DNA from: Qingshengfaniella alkalisoli
GTDB lineage: Bacteria; Pseudomonadota; Alphaproteobacteria; Rhodobacterales; Rhodobacteraceae
Assembly: GCF_007855645.1 (NCBI RefSeq)
Contig: NZ_CP042263.1
Location: forward strand, 1-64,000
DNA: 64,000 nucleotides
Direction of reading: 5' to 3'
Made by a program: the position numbers and the translations under genes. Position 1 is the stretch's first letter. Each line of letters begins with the position of its first letter. The notes beneath the pieces are model-generated. The model was given only the letters and a program-made list of their open reading frames with translations, had not been told where the DNA came from and did not search any database. Below, one piece after another: positions 1 through 7,147 of the stretch.

Positions 1-150
1 CCCCCAATAGGCAATCCCTGCCAGTTTTATGTCCCCCGGTTCCGGTGCTGGGGCGCTAGAACCTTGATTCCATGTCGCTCCCTCCGCAGGGCCGTTCCGG
101 GCGGGAAAGCTGCCGAAAACCTGAATTCACTATATACACGGATATTGATT

Positions 151-179
151 TTGCCAAATATTCATTTAAAGCGTAAATT
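151..179 (+). promoter_or_regulatory. putative sigma70 promoter of parA1-parB1
   Basis: TTGCCA (151-156) and TAAATT (174-179) are separated by 17 bp in an unusually AT-rich stretch (about 121-200) within an otherwise GC-rich window. Transcription would start near 186, just upstream of the palindrome at 200-213 and the parA1 ribosome binding site. The AT-rich stretch might also be part of an origin, but no DnaA box or iteron array is visible. In positions 1-120 I see no gene. Confidence 0.45.
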
Positions 180-199
180 CATAATGAGCAGGAAATAAC

Positions 200-213
200 G
201 TCCCCGCGGGGAC
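200..213. promoter_or_regulatory. class 1 partition palindrome, copy 1 (operator/centromere candidate)
   Basis: Perfect 14-bp palindrome GTCCCCGCGGGGAC lying between the putative promoter and the AGGAGG ribosome binding site of parA1. The same 14-mer recurs inside parA1 and parB1. By its position it could be an operator for autoregulation by the partition proteins, and by its repetition a ParB1 binding site (parS). Confidence 0.65.
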
Positions 214-223
214 AGGAGGCAGA

Positions 224-1528
224 ATGTTTACACACGCCGACCTGGCGCAGCTACAGGCGCAGTCACTGAAAATGCAGGGCTGGATCCGACGTCAGACATA
301 TTCACCCGAGCTTGAGAAGACCCTGCGCCGCTTTTCCAGTTGGGAGGTGGCGGAGTTGATCCTCAATGTAAACCAATCGACATTGCGCGGGCGGCTCGCC
401 AATGACCCCACCCTGCCCCAGGGTATGGTCGAAGAAGACGGGCGGCAGCGCTGGTACACGCTGGAAGAAATCAATGAACTTCGCCGCCGCGTGAAGCTGA
501 ACCGCAAATCCCTGATGCCTTATCGCCCGCAGGGCAAACGCGCGGTGCGCGCGGCGATTGCCAACTTCAAGGGCGGCGCGGGTAAATCGACGGTCGCGCT
601 TCACTTCGCTCATGCTGCGGCGCTGGATGGTTACCGTGTTCTCTGCGTGGATTTCGACCCGCAGGCGACGCTCAGTCATTCGATGGGCTTGTCTGACATA
701 ACCGAGGATTTCACCGTATGGGGTATCATGGCCCGCGATCTGGTGCATGAAACCGAACGAATGAATTCCGCCGCGCGCGGCGCGGAGAGCGGCGCCAGCC
801 TGCCCCAGCGCAAGTTGCCCGCCGCGATCACCGAGATGGGCATTGCCGATCTGCGCGCCGGTGACTTCATCAAGCCGACCAGCTGGCCGACGATCGACAT
901 CGTGCCGTCCTGTGCCAACGCGGCCTTCGTTGAATTTGCCAGCGCCCAGTACCGGCATGTGAACCCGGAATGGTCGTTTTTCGCGGCGGTGTCGCGCTAC
1001 CTCGATACGCTGCCCGATGATGCCTATGACCTGATCATCTTCGACTGTCCGCCCGCGATTGGGTATCAGTCGATGAACGCGGTGTTTGCCGCGGATGTGC
1101 TCTATATCCCGTCCGGTCCGGGCTACTGGGAATACGATTCCACCACCAGCTTCATCGGTCAGCTGTCCGAGGCCCTGGAGGATCTGGCGCGGTTTTCGGG
1201 AGGTGTCCCCGCGGGGACACTCAACCTGCCCAAGGCGTTTCAAGACATCCGCTTCTTGCTGACACGGTATGAACCCAACAACGAATTGCACCGCGCGATG
1301 CGTTCGGCATTTGAAAAGGTTTTTGGCGACAGGTTGGCCGAGAACGCAATCGAAATGACCCGTGCGGTGGAGCAGTCCGGACGCTTCCTCAGTTCCATCT
1401 ATGAAACAGACTACCGTGACATGACCCGTGAAACATGGCGGCGTGCGCGCGCGTCCTTTGATGGCGCATACGAGGAATTCCGCACAAACCTGTGCGCGGC
1501 ATGGGATCAACTGGAGGCAGATAGATGA
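224..1528 (+). CDS. parA: ParA/RepA-like plasmid partition ATPase, module 1
   Basis: A 434-aa Walker-type partition ATPase that would segregate the replicon by forming nucleoid-associated gradients driven by its cognate ParB. The deviant Walker A motif FKGGAGKST is at about residues 115-123, followed by the VDFDPQ motif near 142-147 and a Walker B segment IIFDCPP. The first ~100 residues carry a helix-turn-helix-like region (SSWEVAELILNVNQSTLRGR), as in RepA of RepABC plasmids and P1-type ParA, which usually autorepress their operon. The ATG is preceded by AGGAGG, and the operator-like palindrome lies directly upstream. The stop overlaps the parB1 start (ATGA). An internal copy of the palindrome occurs at 1203-1220. 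The family is clear; the replicon class is not, because no replicase is in the window. Confidence 0.93.
   Translation: MFTHADLAQLQAQSLKMQGWIRRQTYSPELEKTLRRFSSWEVAELILNVNQSTLRGRLANDPTLPQGMVEEDGRQRWYTLEEINELRRRVKLNRKSLMPYRPQGKRAVRAAIANFKGGAGKSTVALHFAHAAALDGYRVLCVDFDPQATLSHSMGLSDITEDFTVWGIMARDLVHETERMNSAARGAESGASLPQRKLPAAITEMGIADLRAGDFIKPTSWPTIDIVPSCANAAFVEFASAQYRHVNPEWSFFAAVSRYLDTLPDDAYDLIIFDCPPAIGYQSMNAVFAADVLYIPSGPGYWEYDSTTSFIGQLSEALEDLARFSGGVPAGTLNLPKAFQDIRFLLTRYEPNNELHRAMRSAFEKVFGDRLAENAIEMTRAVEQSGRFLSSIYETDYRDMTRETWRRARASFDGAYEEFRTNLCAAWDQLEADR
1203..1220. repeat. class 1 partition palindrome, copy 2 inside parA1
   Basis: Perfect 18-bp palindrome GTGTCCCCGCGGGGACAC within the parA1 coding sequence. 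It contains the same 14-bp core as 200-213. It is a candidate ParB1 centromere anchor. Confidence 0.65.
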
Positions 1529-2598
1529 GCAAGAGACGTGTGTTCGATATCGACTTTCCCGATGAAGAACCGGCACCCGAACAGCCAAGTGCAGAACCTG
1601 TGGGGCGCCGCGGGCCAATGGCGTCAGCCATCGGTGAAAATGCCGACGCCCTGCGCGAACGGCAACAAGCCGAGGCCGCGATCCGCGAGGAAAACGACCG
1701 GCTTGCGCATGAACATGTCCGGCTGAAAAAGGCAGGGCTGGTCACCGATCTGATCCCGATCGATGCGATCCGGGCGGAGAAACTGGCGCGCGACCGCAAG
1801 CCGGGACGCGACGAGGAGCTGGAAGAACTGAAGCTGTCGATCCGCGAGGTCGGCTTGTCCAACCCGATCCGCGTGGAACAGGACGGCGATACCTATGAAC
1901 TGGTTCAGGGCTATCGCAGGTTGACGGCCTATCGCGAGTTGTTCGAGGAAACAGGCGAAGAAATCTACGCCACGATTCCGGCTGGATTGACCGCCAAGGG
2001 CGAGACGCTGGAGACGCTTTACCGCCGCATGGTGGATGAGAACATGGTCCGCAAGGACATCTCGTTCGCCGAAATGGCGGAGCTTGCCCGCGCCTATGTG
2101 CAGGACCCGGACACGGCGACCGATGATATCGACGATGCGGTGAAGGCTCTGTTTGGGTCAGCTGGACGGCAGAAGCGCAGCTACATCAAGCATTTTGTGA
2201 CGCTGCTTGATGCGATAGGAAGCCATCTGAAATTCGCGCCGCAGATCCCGCGTGCTCTGGGGCTGCAACTTGCCAAGCGTCTTTCGGAAGAAGACGGGCT
2301 TGCCCCGCAGATCCGGCATCGTTTGACCGCGTCCTTCGTGTCTACGGCGGAAGGAGAATTGGAGGTTCTGAAGGGATTTGCCACACCGTCCAAGCCGGGA
2401 AAGCAGGCGGCAGCCCCCAGCAAACCCACCGCGAAAACGACCTTCCGCCAGACTGTCCCCGCGGGGACAGTGCGTTGCGCGGCCAGCGACGGGCGCGTGG
2501 AACTGCGGATGAAGCGCGACTTTTCCGAGGTGGATCGCCAACGCATGGAGGCTGCCGTCGCTGCCTTCTTCCGGGAGCTGGATCCGGATCAGGACTAG
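1525..2598 (+). CDS. parB: ParB/RepB-like partition protein, module 1
   Basis: A 357-aa ParB-family CTP switch/DNA-binding protein, partner of the ParA encoded immediately upstream. The start overlaps the parA1 stop (ATGA) and has a GGAGG ribosome binding site inside the end of parA1. The N-terminal ParB/Srx domain shows VGLSNPIRV and the nucleotide-binding motif VQGYRRLTA, then ENMVRKDIS, the conserved segment that precedes the helix-turn-helix domain. The C-terminal third is Lys/Ala/Pro-rich and presumably mediates dimerisation. The protein should bind the GTCCCCGCGGGGAC palindromes at 200, 1203 and 2453, the last of which is within this gene. In classical RepABC operons repC would follow; here a terminator-like hairpin follows and no replicase is present. 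Confidence 0.92.
   Translation: MSKRRVFDIDFPDEEPAPEQPSAEPVGRRGPMASAIGENADALRERQQAEAAIREENDRLAHEHVRLKKAGLVTDLIPIDAIRAEKLARDRKPGRDEELEELKLSIREVGLSNPIRVEQDGDTYELVQGYRRLTAYRELFEETGEEIYATIPAGLTAKGETLETLYRRMVDENMVRKDISFAEMAELARAYVQDPDTATDDIDDAVKALFGSAGRQKRSYIKHFVTLLDAIGSHLKFAPQIPRALGLQLAKRLSEEDGLAPQIRHRLTASFVSTAEGELEVLKGFATPSKPGKQAAAPSKPTAKTTFRQTVPAGTVRCAASDGRVELRMKRDFSEVDRQRMEAAVAAFFRELDPDQD
2453..2470. repeat. class 1 partition palindrome, copy 3 inside parB1
   Basis: Perfect 18-bp palindrome CTGTCCCCGCGGGGACAG in the 3' part of parB1. This is the third copy of the GTCCCCGCGGGGAC core. I noticed no further copies in the rest of the window. Confidence 0.65.
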
Positions 2599-2629
2599 GG
2601 CGCTGCTTCAAACGCGGCGCGTGATAACA

Positions 2630-2665
2630 AAACGGCACCGGGCGAAATGCCAATCGGTGCCGTTT
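2630..2665 (+). terminator. terminator-like hairpin after parB1
   Basis: AAACGGCACCG (2630-2640) pairs perfectly with CGGTGCCGTTT (2655-2665) around a 14-nt loop. It lies between the parB1 stop and the convergent serine-hydrolase gene and has A residues on one side and T residues on the other, so it could work in both directions. Confidence 0.65.
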
Positions 2666-2765
2666 CGTGTTTCAGCGGACTCGAAAATAGGGAAAAGCGT
2701 GGAACGCTGCCGTTTCAGCACCGAAAAGGCATTAACATTTTGAATCTACGTCAGGAATCCGCGTT

Positions 2766-3752
2766 TCAGGCCAGATTCAGGACCGGGCCGTCCAAAAGTC
2801 GTACCAAATCCCCGAAATAGCCACCGGATCGCGCCGGTTGCGTGGGGTCGGAGGTAATGGCAATCGCCAGACCGCGCCGCGAATGCGCCGCGATGACCTG
2901 CCCGCCATAACCTCGTGCCAGCACATATCCCGAGCGCGTCAGGAACCAGCCATAGCCGTAGCTCATGCCAGAGTAGGGCGAGCGTGCACGCGGCGTAATG
3001 GAGGCATCGATCCAATCTCGGGCGACGATCTGCCGTCCGTCGAAGGCGCCTTGATCGCGCATCAACAGCGCAAGCTTCAGCATTGCGCGGGGTGTCAGCG
3101 CCATTTCGTTGCCGCCGAGATAGTAGCCCTGCGGGTCGCGTGTCCAGGGTGGCACGTCGAAGCCCATCGGGTCGCCAAGACGTGCACGGACCAGCGCGAG
3201 AAGCGATGCACCCGTCGCCTCGGTCAGCGCCGCGCCCAGAACATGGGTCGATCCGGTGGAATACAGCATTCGTGCGCCGGGCTTTGCGATCATGGGGCGT
3301 GACAGCGCATCGGCGACCCAGTTGCCGGAACTGACCCAGCCGCCGTAATTCGCACCCGAGGTTCGCTCCAGGCCTGCCCGCAGCGTCACCAGGTCTTCCA
3401 TCGTGATATCCGCGACCCCCGTGTCGGCACCGCCGGGGATCAGGCCGGGCGCGACATCGCCGAGCCGGGCATCGACATTGGCGATCTCGCCGCGCGAAAT
3501 CGACGTGCCCAGCAGCAGTGCAACGATGCTTTTGGAACAGGATTTGATATTGGCCTGCCGGTCCAGACCGGGGCCGCGCGGGGCTTCGGACACCAGCAGG
3601 TCATCGCCGCGTCGGACCTGGATGGAATGTAGCTGCGACATGGTTTGCACGGCATTGCGGATATCCTGCCCCGATTGCGCCCATGACGGGTGGGCGAAGG
3701 GCAGGGCGAGGCCGCTGGCGAGGGCGGTGGAAAAGGCACGGCGTGACAACAT
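2766..3752 (-). CDS. Tat-exported serine hydrolase (beta-lactamase/class C esterase fold)
   Basis: A 328-aa serine hydrolase of the penicillin-binding-protein-like/class C beta-lactamase superfamily. The N-terminus begins with a twin-arginine motif (SRRAF, residues 3-7), a hydrophobic stretch and a cleavage-like AQS, which suggests folded export to the periplasm. The catalytic SxxK tetrad is visible as SCSK at 71-74, and the second motif is YST at 164-166 instead of the YxN of true class C beta-lactamases. This points to an esterase or peptidase-like hydrolase rather than antibiotic resistance. The substrate is unknown. It lies 36 bp downstream of metR on the same strand and might be co-transcribed with it. 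Confidence 0.8.
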   Translation of the reverse strand: MLSRRAFSTALASGLALPFAHPSWAQSGQDIRNAVQTMSQLHSIQVRRGDDLLVSEAPRGPGLDRQANIKSCSKSIVALLLGTSISRGEIANVDARLGDVAPGLIPGGADTGVADITMEDLVTLRAGLERTSGANYGGWVSSGNWVADALSRPMIAKPGARMLYSTGSTHVLGAALTEATGASLLALVRARLGDPMGFDVPPWTRDPQGYYLGGNEMALTPRAMLKLALLMRDQGAFDGRQIVARDWIDASITPRARSPYSGMSYGYGWFLTRSGYVLARGYGGQVIAAHSRRGLAIAITSDPTQPARSGGYFGDLVRLLDGPVLNLA

Positions 3753-3788
3753 GCCGTCAGATTGGCGCGCGGGCCCGGTTCCGCCAAA

Positions 3789-4688
3789 TCACATTTGCGA
3801 TGGGCGGGGCCAAACGGCCGTGGCCTGCGCGATGTCCAGAAAGCCGGTGATGTAGTCGGGCTGGTCCTCGTTGCGCATGCCCAGATGGATGCTTTTGAAG
3901 ATGCCATCCCCGATACGCAGACCCTGCACGCCCTGCGCCTCGGCTAACAGCCAGTCGGGGATCGCGCTGACCCCCCGGCCAGAGGCCACGAGCTGCAGCA
4001 TCAGATCGGTCGTTTCCACGGTGCGATGCCTGCGCGGCAGCACGCCGCCAGGCACCAGGAACCGCGTGAAGATGTCTAGCCGGTCGCGCGGAACGGGATA
4101 GGTAACCAGCACCTCGTCTGTCAGGTCATCGGGCGCGACGCGGCGCTTTCCGGCAAGAGGGTGGGTGTCCGGCACGGCCAGCACCAATTCATAATCGAAG
4201 ACGGGCAGATATTGCAGGCCGGGGCGTTCGATCGGGTCGGGGGTGACCAGCAAGTCGATTTCATGCCCCAGCAACGCCGCCAACCCGCCGAACTGGAAGG
4301 CGGTGGTCACGTCCAGATCGACGGCGGGCCACGTGGCCAGATAGGGCGTCACCACCTGCATCAGCCATTGCTGGCAGGGGTGACATTCCATGCCCACGCG
4401 CAGCGCCCCGCGCCGCCCTTCGGCGAAATCGGCCAGCACGGTTTCGGCGTGATCAAGCTGTGGCAGGATGCGCTGCGCGACACCAAGCAGATAGCGGCCC
4501 GCATGGGTCAGCCGCACACCGCGGCCTTCACGCGTCCAGACCGTGACGCTGTGGCGTTCCTCGAACCGACGCATGGCATGGCTCACGGCGGATTGCGTCA
4601 GGTGCAGCTTGTCGGCAGCGAGTGTCAAACTGCCGGTCCGGTCGATTTCACGCAAAATGGCAAGCGGCTGAAGGTCGATCACAATCAT
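3789..4688 (-). CDS. metR: LysR-family regulator of methionine biosynthesis
   Basis: A 299-aa LysR-type regulator transcribed divergently from metE. The N-terminal winged helix-turn-helix (SLTLAADKLHLTQSAVSHAM) and the co-effector domain are complete. The segment GMECHPCQQWL matches the characteristic ECHxCxQWL signature of MetR, whose co-inducer in enterobacteria is homocysteine. Gene arrangement and signature together make the assignment strong. The 89-bp intergenic region holds a MetR-like TGAC-N5-TTCA element that overlaps the metR start, consistent with autoregulation and metE activation. Confidence 0.92.
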   Translation of the reverse strand: MIVIDLQPLAILREIDRTGSLTLAADKLHLTQSAVSHAMRRFEERHSVTVWTREGRGVRLTHAGRYLLGVAQRILPQLDHAETVLADFAEGRRGALRVGMECHPCQQWLMQVVTPYLATWPAVDLDVTTAFQFGGLAALLGHEIDLLVTPDPIERPGLQYLPVFDYELVLAVPDTHPLAGKRRVAPDDLTDEVLVTYPVPRDRLDIFTRFLVPGGVLPRRHRTVETTDLMLQLVASGRGVSAIPDWLLAEAQGVQGLRIGDGIFKSIHLGMRNEDQPDYITGFLDIAQATAVWPRPSQM

Positions 4689-4700
4689 GACTCCTGTTCA
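4688..4700. promoter_or_regulatory. candidate MetR binding site
   Basis: TGACTCCTGTTCA fits the known MetR consensus TGAA-N5-TTCA with one mismatch. It sits at the metR start codon, about 80 bp before metE. A further TTCATGTTCA stretch lies near 4728-4737. Confidence 0.55.
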
Positions 4701-4777
4701 TGAGTAAAAGACATATTGCCATTTTTGTTCATGTTCAATTCCCGCTAGCAGTCAAGCCAACCTAAACGGAGGGCAAC

Positions 4778-7066
4778 ATGGTCAAGGCAGCAAATCTGGG
4801 ATTTCCACGCATCGGCGCGAAACGCGAATTGAAGCGGGCGCTGGAATCCTACTGGAAGGGCGATGTGGACGAGGCCGCGCTGGACCGCGTGGCGGCAGAG
4901 CAGCGGCAGAAGAACTGGGCGGCACAGCGCGATGCCGGGCTGGATGTCATCCCGTCCAATGACTTCTCACTTTACGATCAGGTGCTGGACACGACTGCCA
5001 TGCTGGGGGCGGTGCCGGACCGGTTCGCGGGGCTGTCTGGCAAAGCCGCGTATTTCGCGATGGCGCGTGGCACGCAAGCCGCCGCGGCGATGGAGATGAC
5101 CAAGTGGTTCGACACGAACTACCATTATATCGTGCCGGAAATATCCGCGGATATGAACCTCTCGTTGGCTTCGACCGCGCCGCTGGATGCGTATCTCGAA
5201 GCCAAGGGGCAGGGGGTGGACACGCGCCCGGTGCTGCTCGGGCCGGTGACGTGGCTGGCGCTTGGCAAGTCGCGCAGTGAAGGGCTGGCGCCGCTGGATC
5301 TGCTGGACCGGGTGCTGCCTGTTTATGCGGAACTGTTGGGCAAGCTGGCCAAGGCGGGCGCCGAATGGGTGCAGATCGACGAGCCCATCCTTGCCCGCGA
5401 CCTGACGGTGGCGGAGGCGGACGCGCTGCGCAGGGCCTATGCAACGCTCGCGCAGGCCGGGCCGAAGCTGATACTGGCCACCTATTTCGGGGGGCTGGGC
5501 GACAATCTGGACCTTGCCACATCACTGCCGGTTGCGGGGCTGCACGTCGATCTGGTGCGCGCACCGCAGCAGTTGGACGACGTGCTGGCCAGGGCGGGCG
5601 ACAAGGTTGTCTCTCTGGGGTTGATCGACGGGCGCAACATCTGGCGGGCGGATCTGGACAAGGCGTTGGGGCTGGCGACGCGGGCGGTCGAGGCGCTTGG
5701 TCCCGACCGGGTGCAGATCGCACCGTCCTGTTCTCTGCTGCATGTGCCGGTCGATCTGGACCTGGAACCGGATCTGGACGACGAGTTCCGGTCATGGCTG
5801 GCCTTTGCCTGTCAGAAGCTGGGCGAGGTCACGGCGCTGGCCCGCGCGGCAGAGCAGGGCAGGGGGGCGAGCGCAGCGGCCTTTGATGCCTCTGCCGCCG
5901 CGGTGGCGTCCCGCAAGGCGTCGCGTCGCATCCACGACCCGAAGGTGAAGGCACGGGAGGCCGCGACGACCGCCGATCATGCCAGACGTCAAAGCCCTTT
6001 CGCGGACAGGCGTGCGGCGCAGCAAGCGGCGTTGAAGTTGCCCGCGCTGCCCACGACGACCATCGGATCGTTCCCGCAGACGCAGGACGTCCGGAAGGCC
6101 CGTGCGCTGCACCGCAAGGGCGCGTTGACGGATGACGCGTACCAGGCGTTTCTGAAGGACCGGACGCGCGATTGCGTGGCGCGGCAGGAAAAACTGGGAC
6201 TCGACGTGTTGGTCCATGGCGAATTCGAACGCAACGACATGGTCGAATACTTCGGCGAAAAGCTGGACGGGTTCGCCTTTACCCGCAACGGATGGGTGCA
6301 GTCCTATGGTTCGCGCTGTGTGAAGCCGCCGGTGATCTTTGGCGATGTGTCGCGGCCCGATCCCATGACAGTGGACTGGGCGCGGTTCGCGCAATCGCTG
6401 ACGGACAGGCCGATGAAAGGGATGCTGACAGGGCCGGTGACAATCCTGCAATGGTCCTTCGTGCGTGACGACCAGCCGCGCCGTGACACCTGCCGCCAGA
6501 TCGCCTTGGCGATCCGCGACGAGGTGGACGATCTGGAAACGGCGGGCATCCGCATCATTCAGATCGACGAACCGGCCCTGCGCGAAGGCTTGCCGCTGCG
6601 CCAGGGAGATTGGCAGTCCTATCTGGATTGGGCGGTGGAGGCGTTCGGCGTGGCTTCGGCTCCCGTGCGAGACGAGACGCAGATCCATACACATATGTGC
6701 TATGCGGAATTCAACGATATCATGCCCGCTATCGCCGCGATGGATGCGGATGTGATCTCGATCGAAACCTCGCGCTCGCATATGGACCTGCTGGATGCGT
6801 TCCGGGCGTTCGACTATCCCAATGATATCGGGCCGGGCGTGTGGGACATCCATTCACCGCGCGTGCCGGACACGGACAGCATGACCGAATTGTTGCGTCT
6901 GGCGGCCGCGTCCATTCCGGCCGAACGGCTTTGGGTCAATCCCGATTGCGGACTGAAAACCCGTGGCTGGCCGGAGGTCGAGGCCTCGCTGACCCACCTG
7001 GTGCGGGCGGCACGCACCCTGCGGGCGGAGCTGGTCACACAACTGCGGGCGGAACCCGTCGGCTAG
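4778..7066 (+). CDS. metE: cobalamin-independent methionine synthase
   Basis: A 762-aa 5-methyltetrahydropteroyltriglutamate--homocysteine methyltransferase, which transfers the N5-methyl group to homocysteine as the last step of methionine synthesis in the cytoplasm. The length matches the family. The N-terminal barrel begins AANLGFPRIGAKRELK. The C-terminal catalytic barrel has the zinc ligands in HTHMCYAEFNDI (His639, Cys641 by my count), a Glu in ISIETSRSH and a Cys in NPDCGLKTR. The ATG follows a GGAGGG ribosome binding site. It is controlled by the adjacent MetR. A perfect copy of the module-2 partition palindrome lies inside the gene at 5141-5154, encoding Ile-Ser-Ala-Asp. Confidence 0.97.
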   Translation: MVKAANLGFPRIGAKRELKRALESYWKGDVDEAALDRVAAEQRQKNWAAQRDAGLDVIPSNDFSLYDQVLDTTAMLGAVPDRFAGLSGKAAYFAMARGTQAAAAMEMTKWFDTNYHYIVPEISADMNLSLASTAPLDAYLEAKGQGVDTRPVLLGPVTWLALGKSRSEGLAPLDLLDRVLPVYAELLGKLAKAGAEWVQIDEPILARDLTVAEADALRRAYATLAQAGPKLILATYFGGLGDNLDLATSLPVAGLHVDLVRAPQQLDDVLARAGDKVVSLGLIDGRNIWRADLDKALGLATRAVEALGPDRVQIAPSCSLLHVPVDLDLEPDLDDEFRSWLAFACQKLGEVTALARAAEQGRGASAAAFDASAAAVASRKASRRIHDPKVKAREAATTADHARRQSPFADRRAAQQAALKLPALPTTTIGSFPQTQDVRKARALHRKGALTDDAYQAFLKDRTRDCVARQEKLGLDVLVHGEFERNDMVEYFGEKLDGFAFTRNGWVQSYGSRCVKPPVIFGDVSRPDPMTVDWARFAQSLTDRPMKGMLTGPVTILQWSFVRDDQPRRDTCRQIALAIRDEVDDLETAGIRIIQIDEPALREGLPLRQGDWQSYLDWAVEAFGVASAPVRDETQIHTHMCYAEFNDIMPAIAAMDADVISIETSRSHMDLLDAFRAFDYPNDIGPGVWDIHSPRVPDTDSMTELLRLAAASIPAERLWVNPDCGLKTRGWPEVEASLTHLVRAARTLRAELVTQLRAEPVG
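5141..5154. repeat. class 2 partition palindrome inside metE
   Basis: Perfect 14-bp palindrome ATATCCGCGGATAT. It is identical to the core of the operator-like palindrome in front of parA2 (16545-16562), 11.4 kb away. It is a candidate dispersed ParB2 binding site. Confidence 0.55.
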
Positions 7067-7074
7067 GCGCGATC

Positions 7075-7100
7075 CGCAGGGCGTTCCCCGGCGTCCTGCG
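7075..7100 (+). terminator. hairpin after metE
   Basis: CGCAGG (7075-7080) pairs with CCTGCG (7095-7100) shortly after the metE stop. There is no T-run, so termination activity is uncertain. Confidence 0.35.
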
Positions 7101-7147
7101 ACCGCCGTGCGGCTGGTCAACGGGGCGGAAATAGGCATACTCGCCCC

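Noticed and set aside
302-1618. Long antisense frames over parA1, metE, dctB-dctD and other genes
   Set aside because: High GC content opens long shadow frames; these have low-complexity Arg/Ala/His-rich products without domains and lie over clear genes.
2766-3752. Antibiotic-resistance beta-lactamase
   Set aside because: The second motif is YST and the protein has a Tat signal with overall esterase-like features; nothing nearby suggests resistance or an AmpR regulator.
4689-4777. SAM or cobalamin riboswitch in front of metE
   Set aside because: Only 89 bp separate metR and metE, with a MetR-type site and no room or conserved core for either riboswitch.
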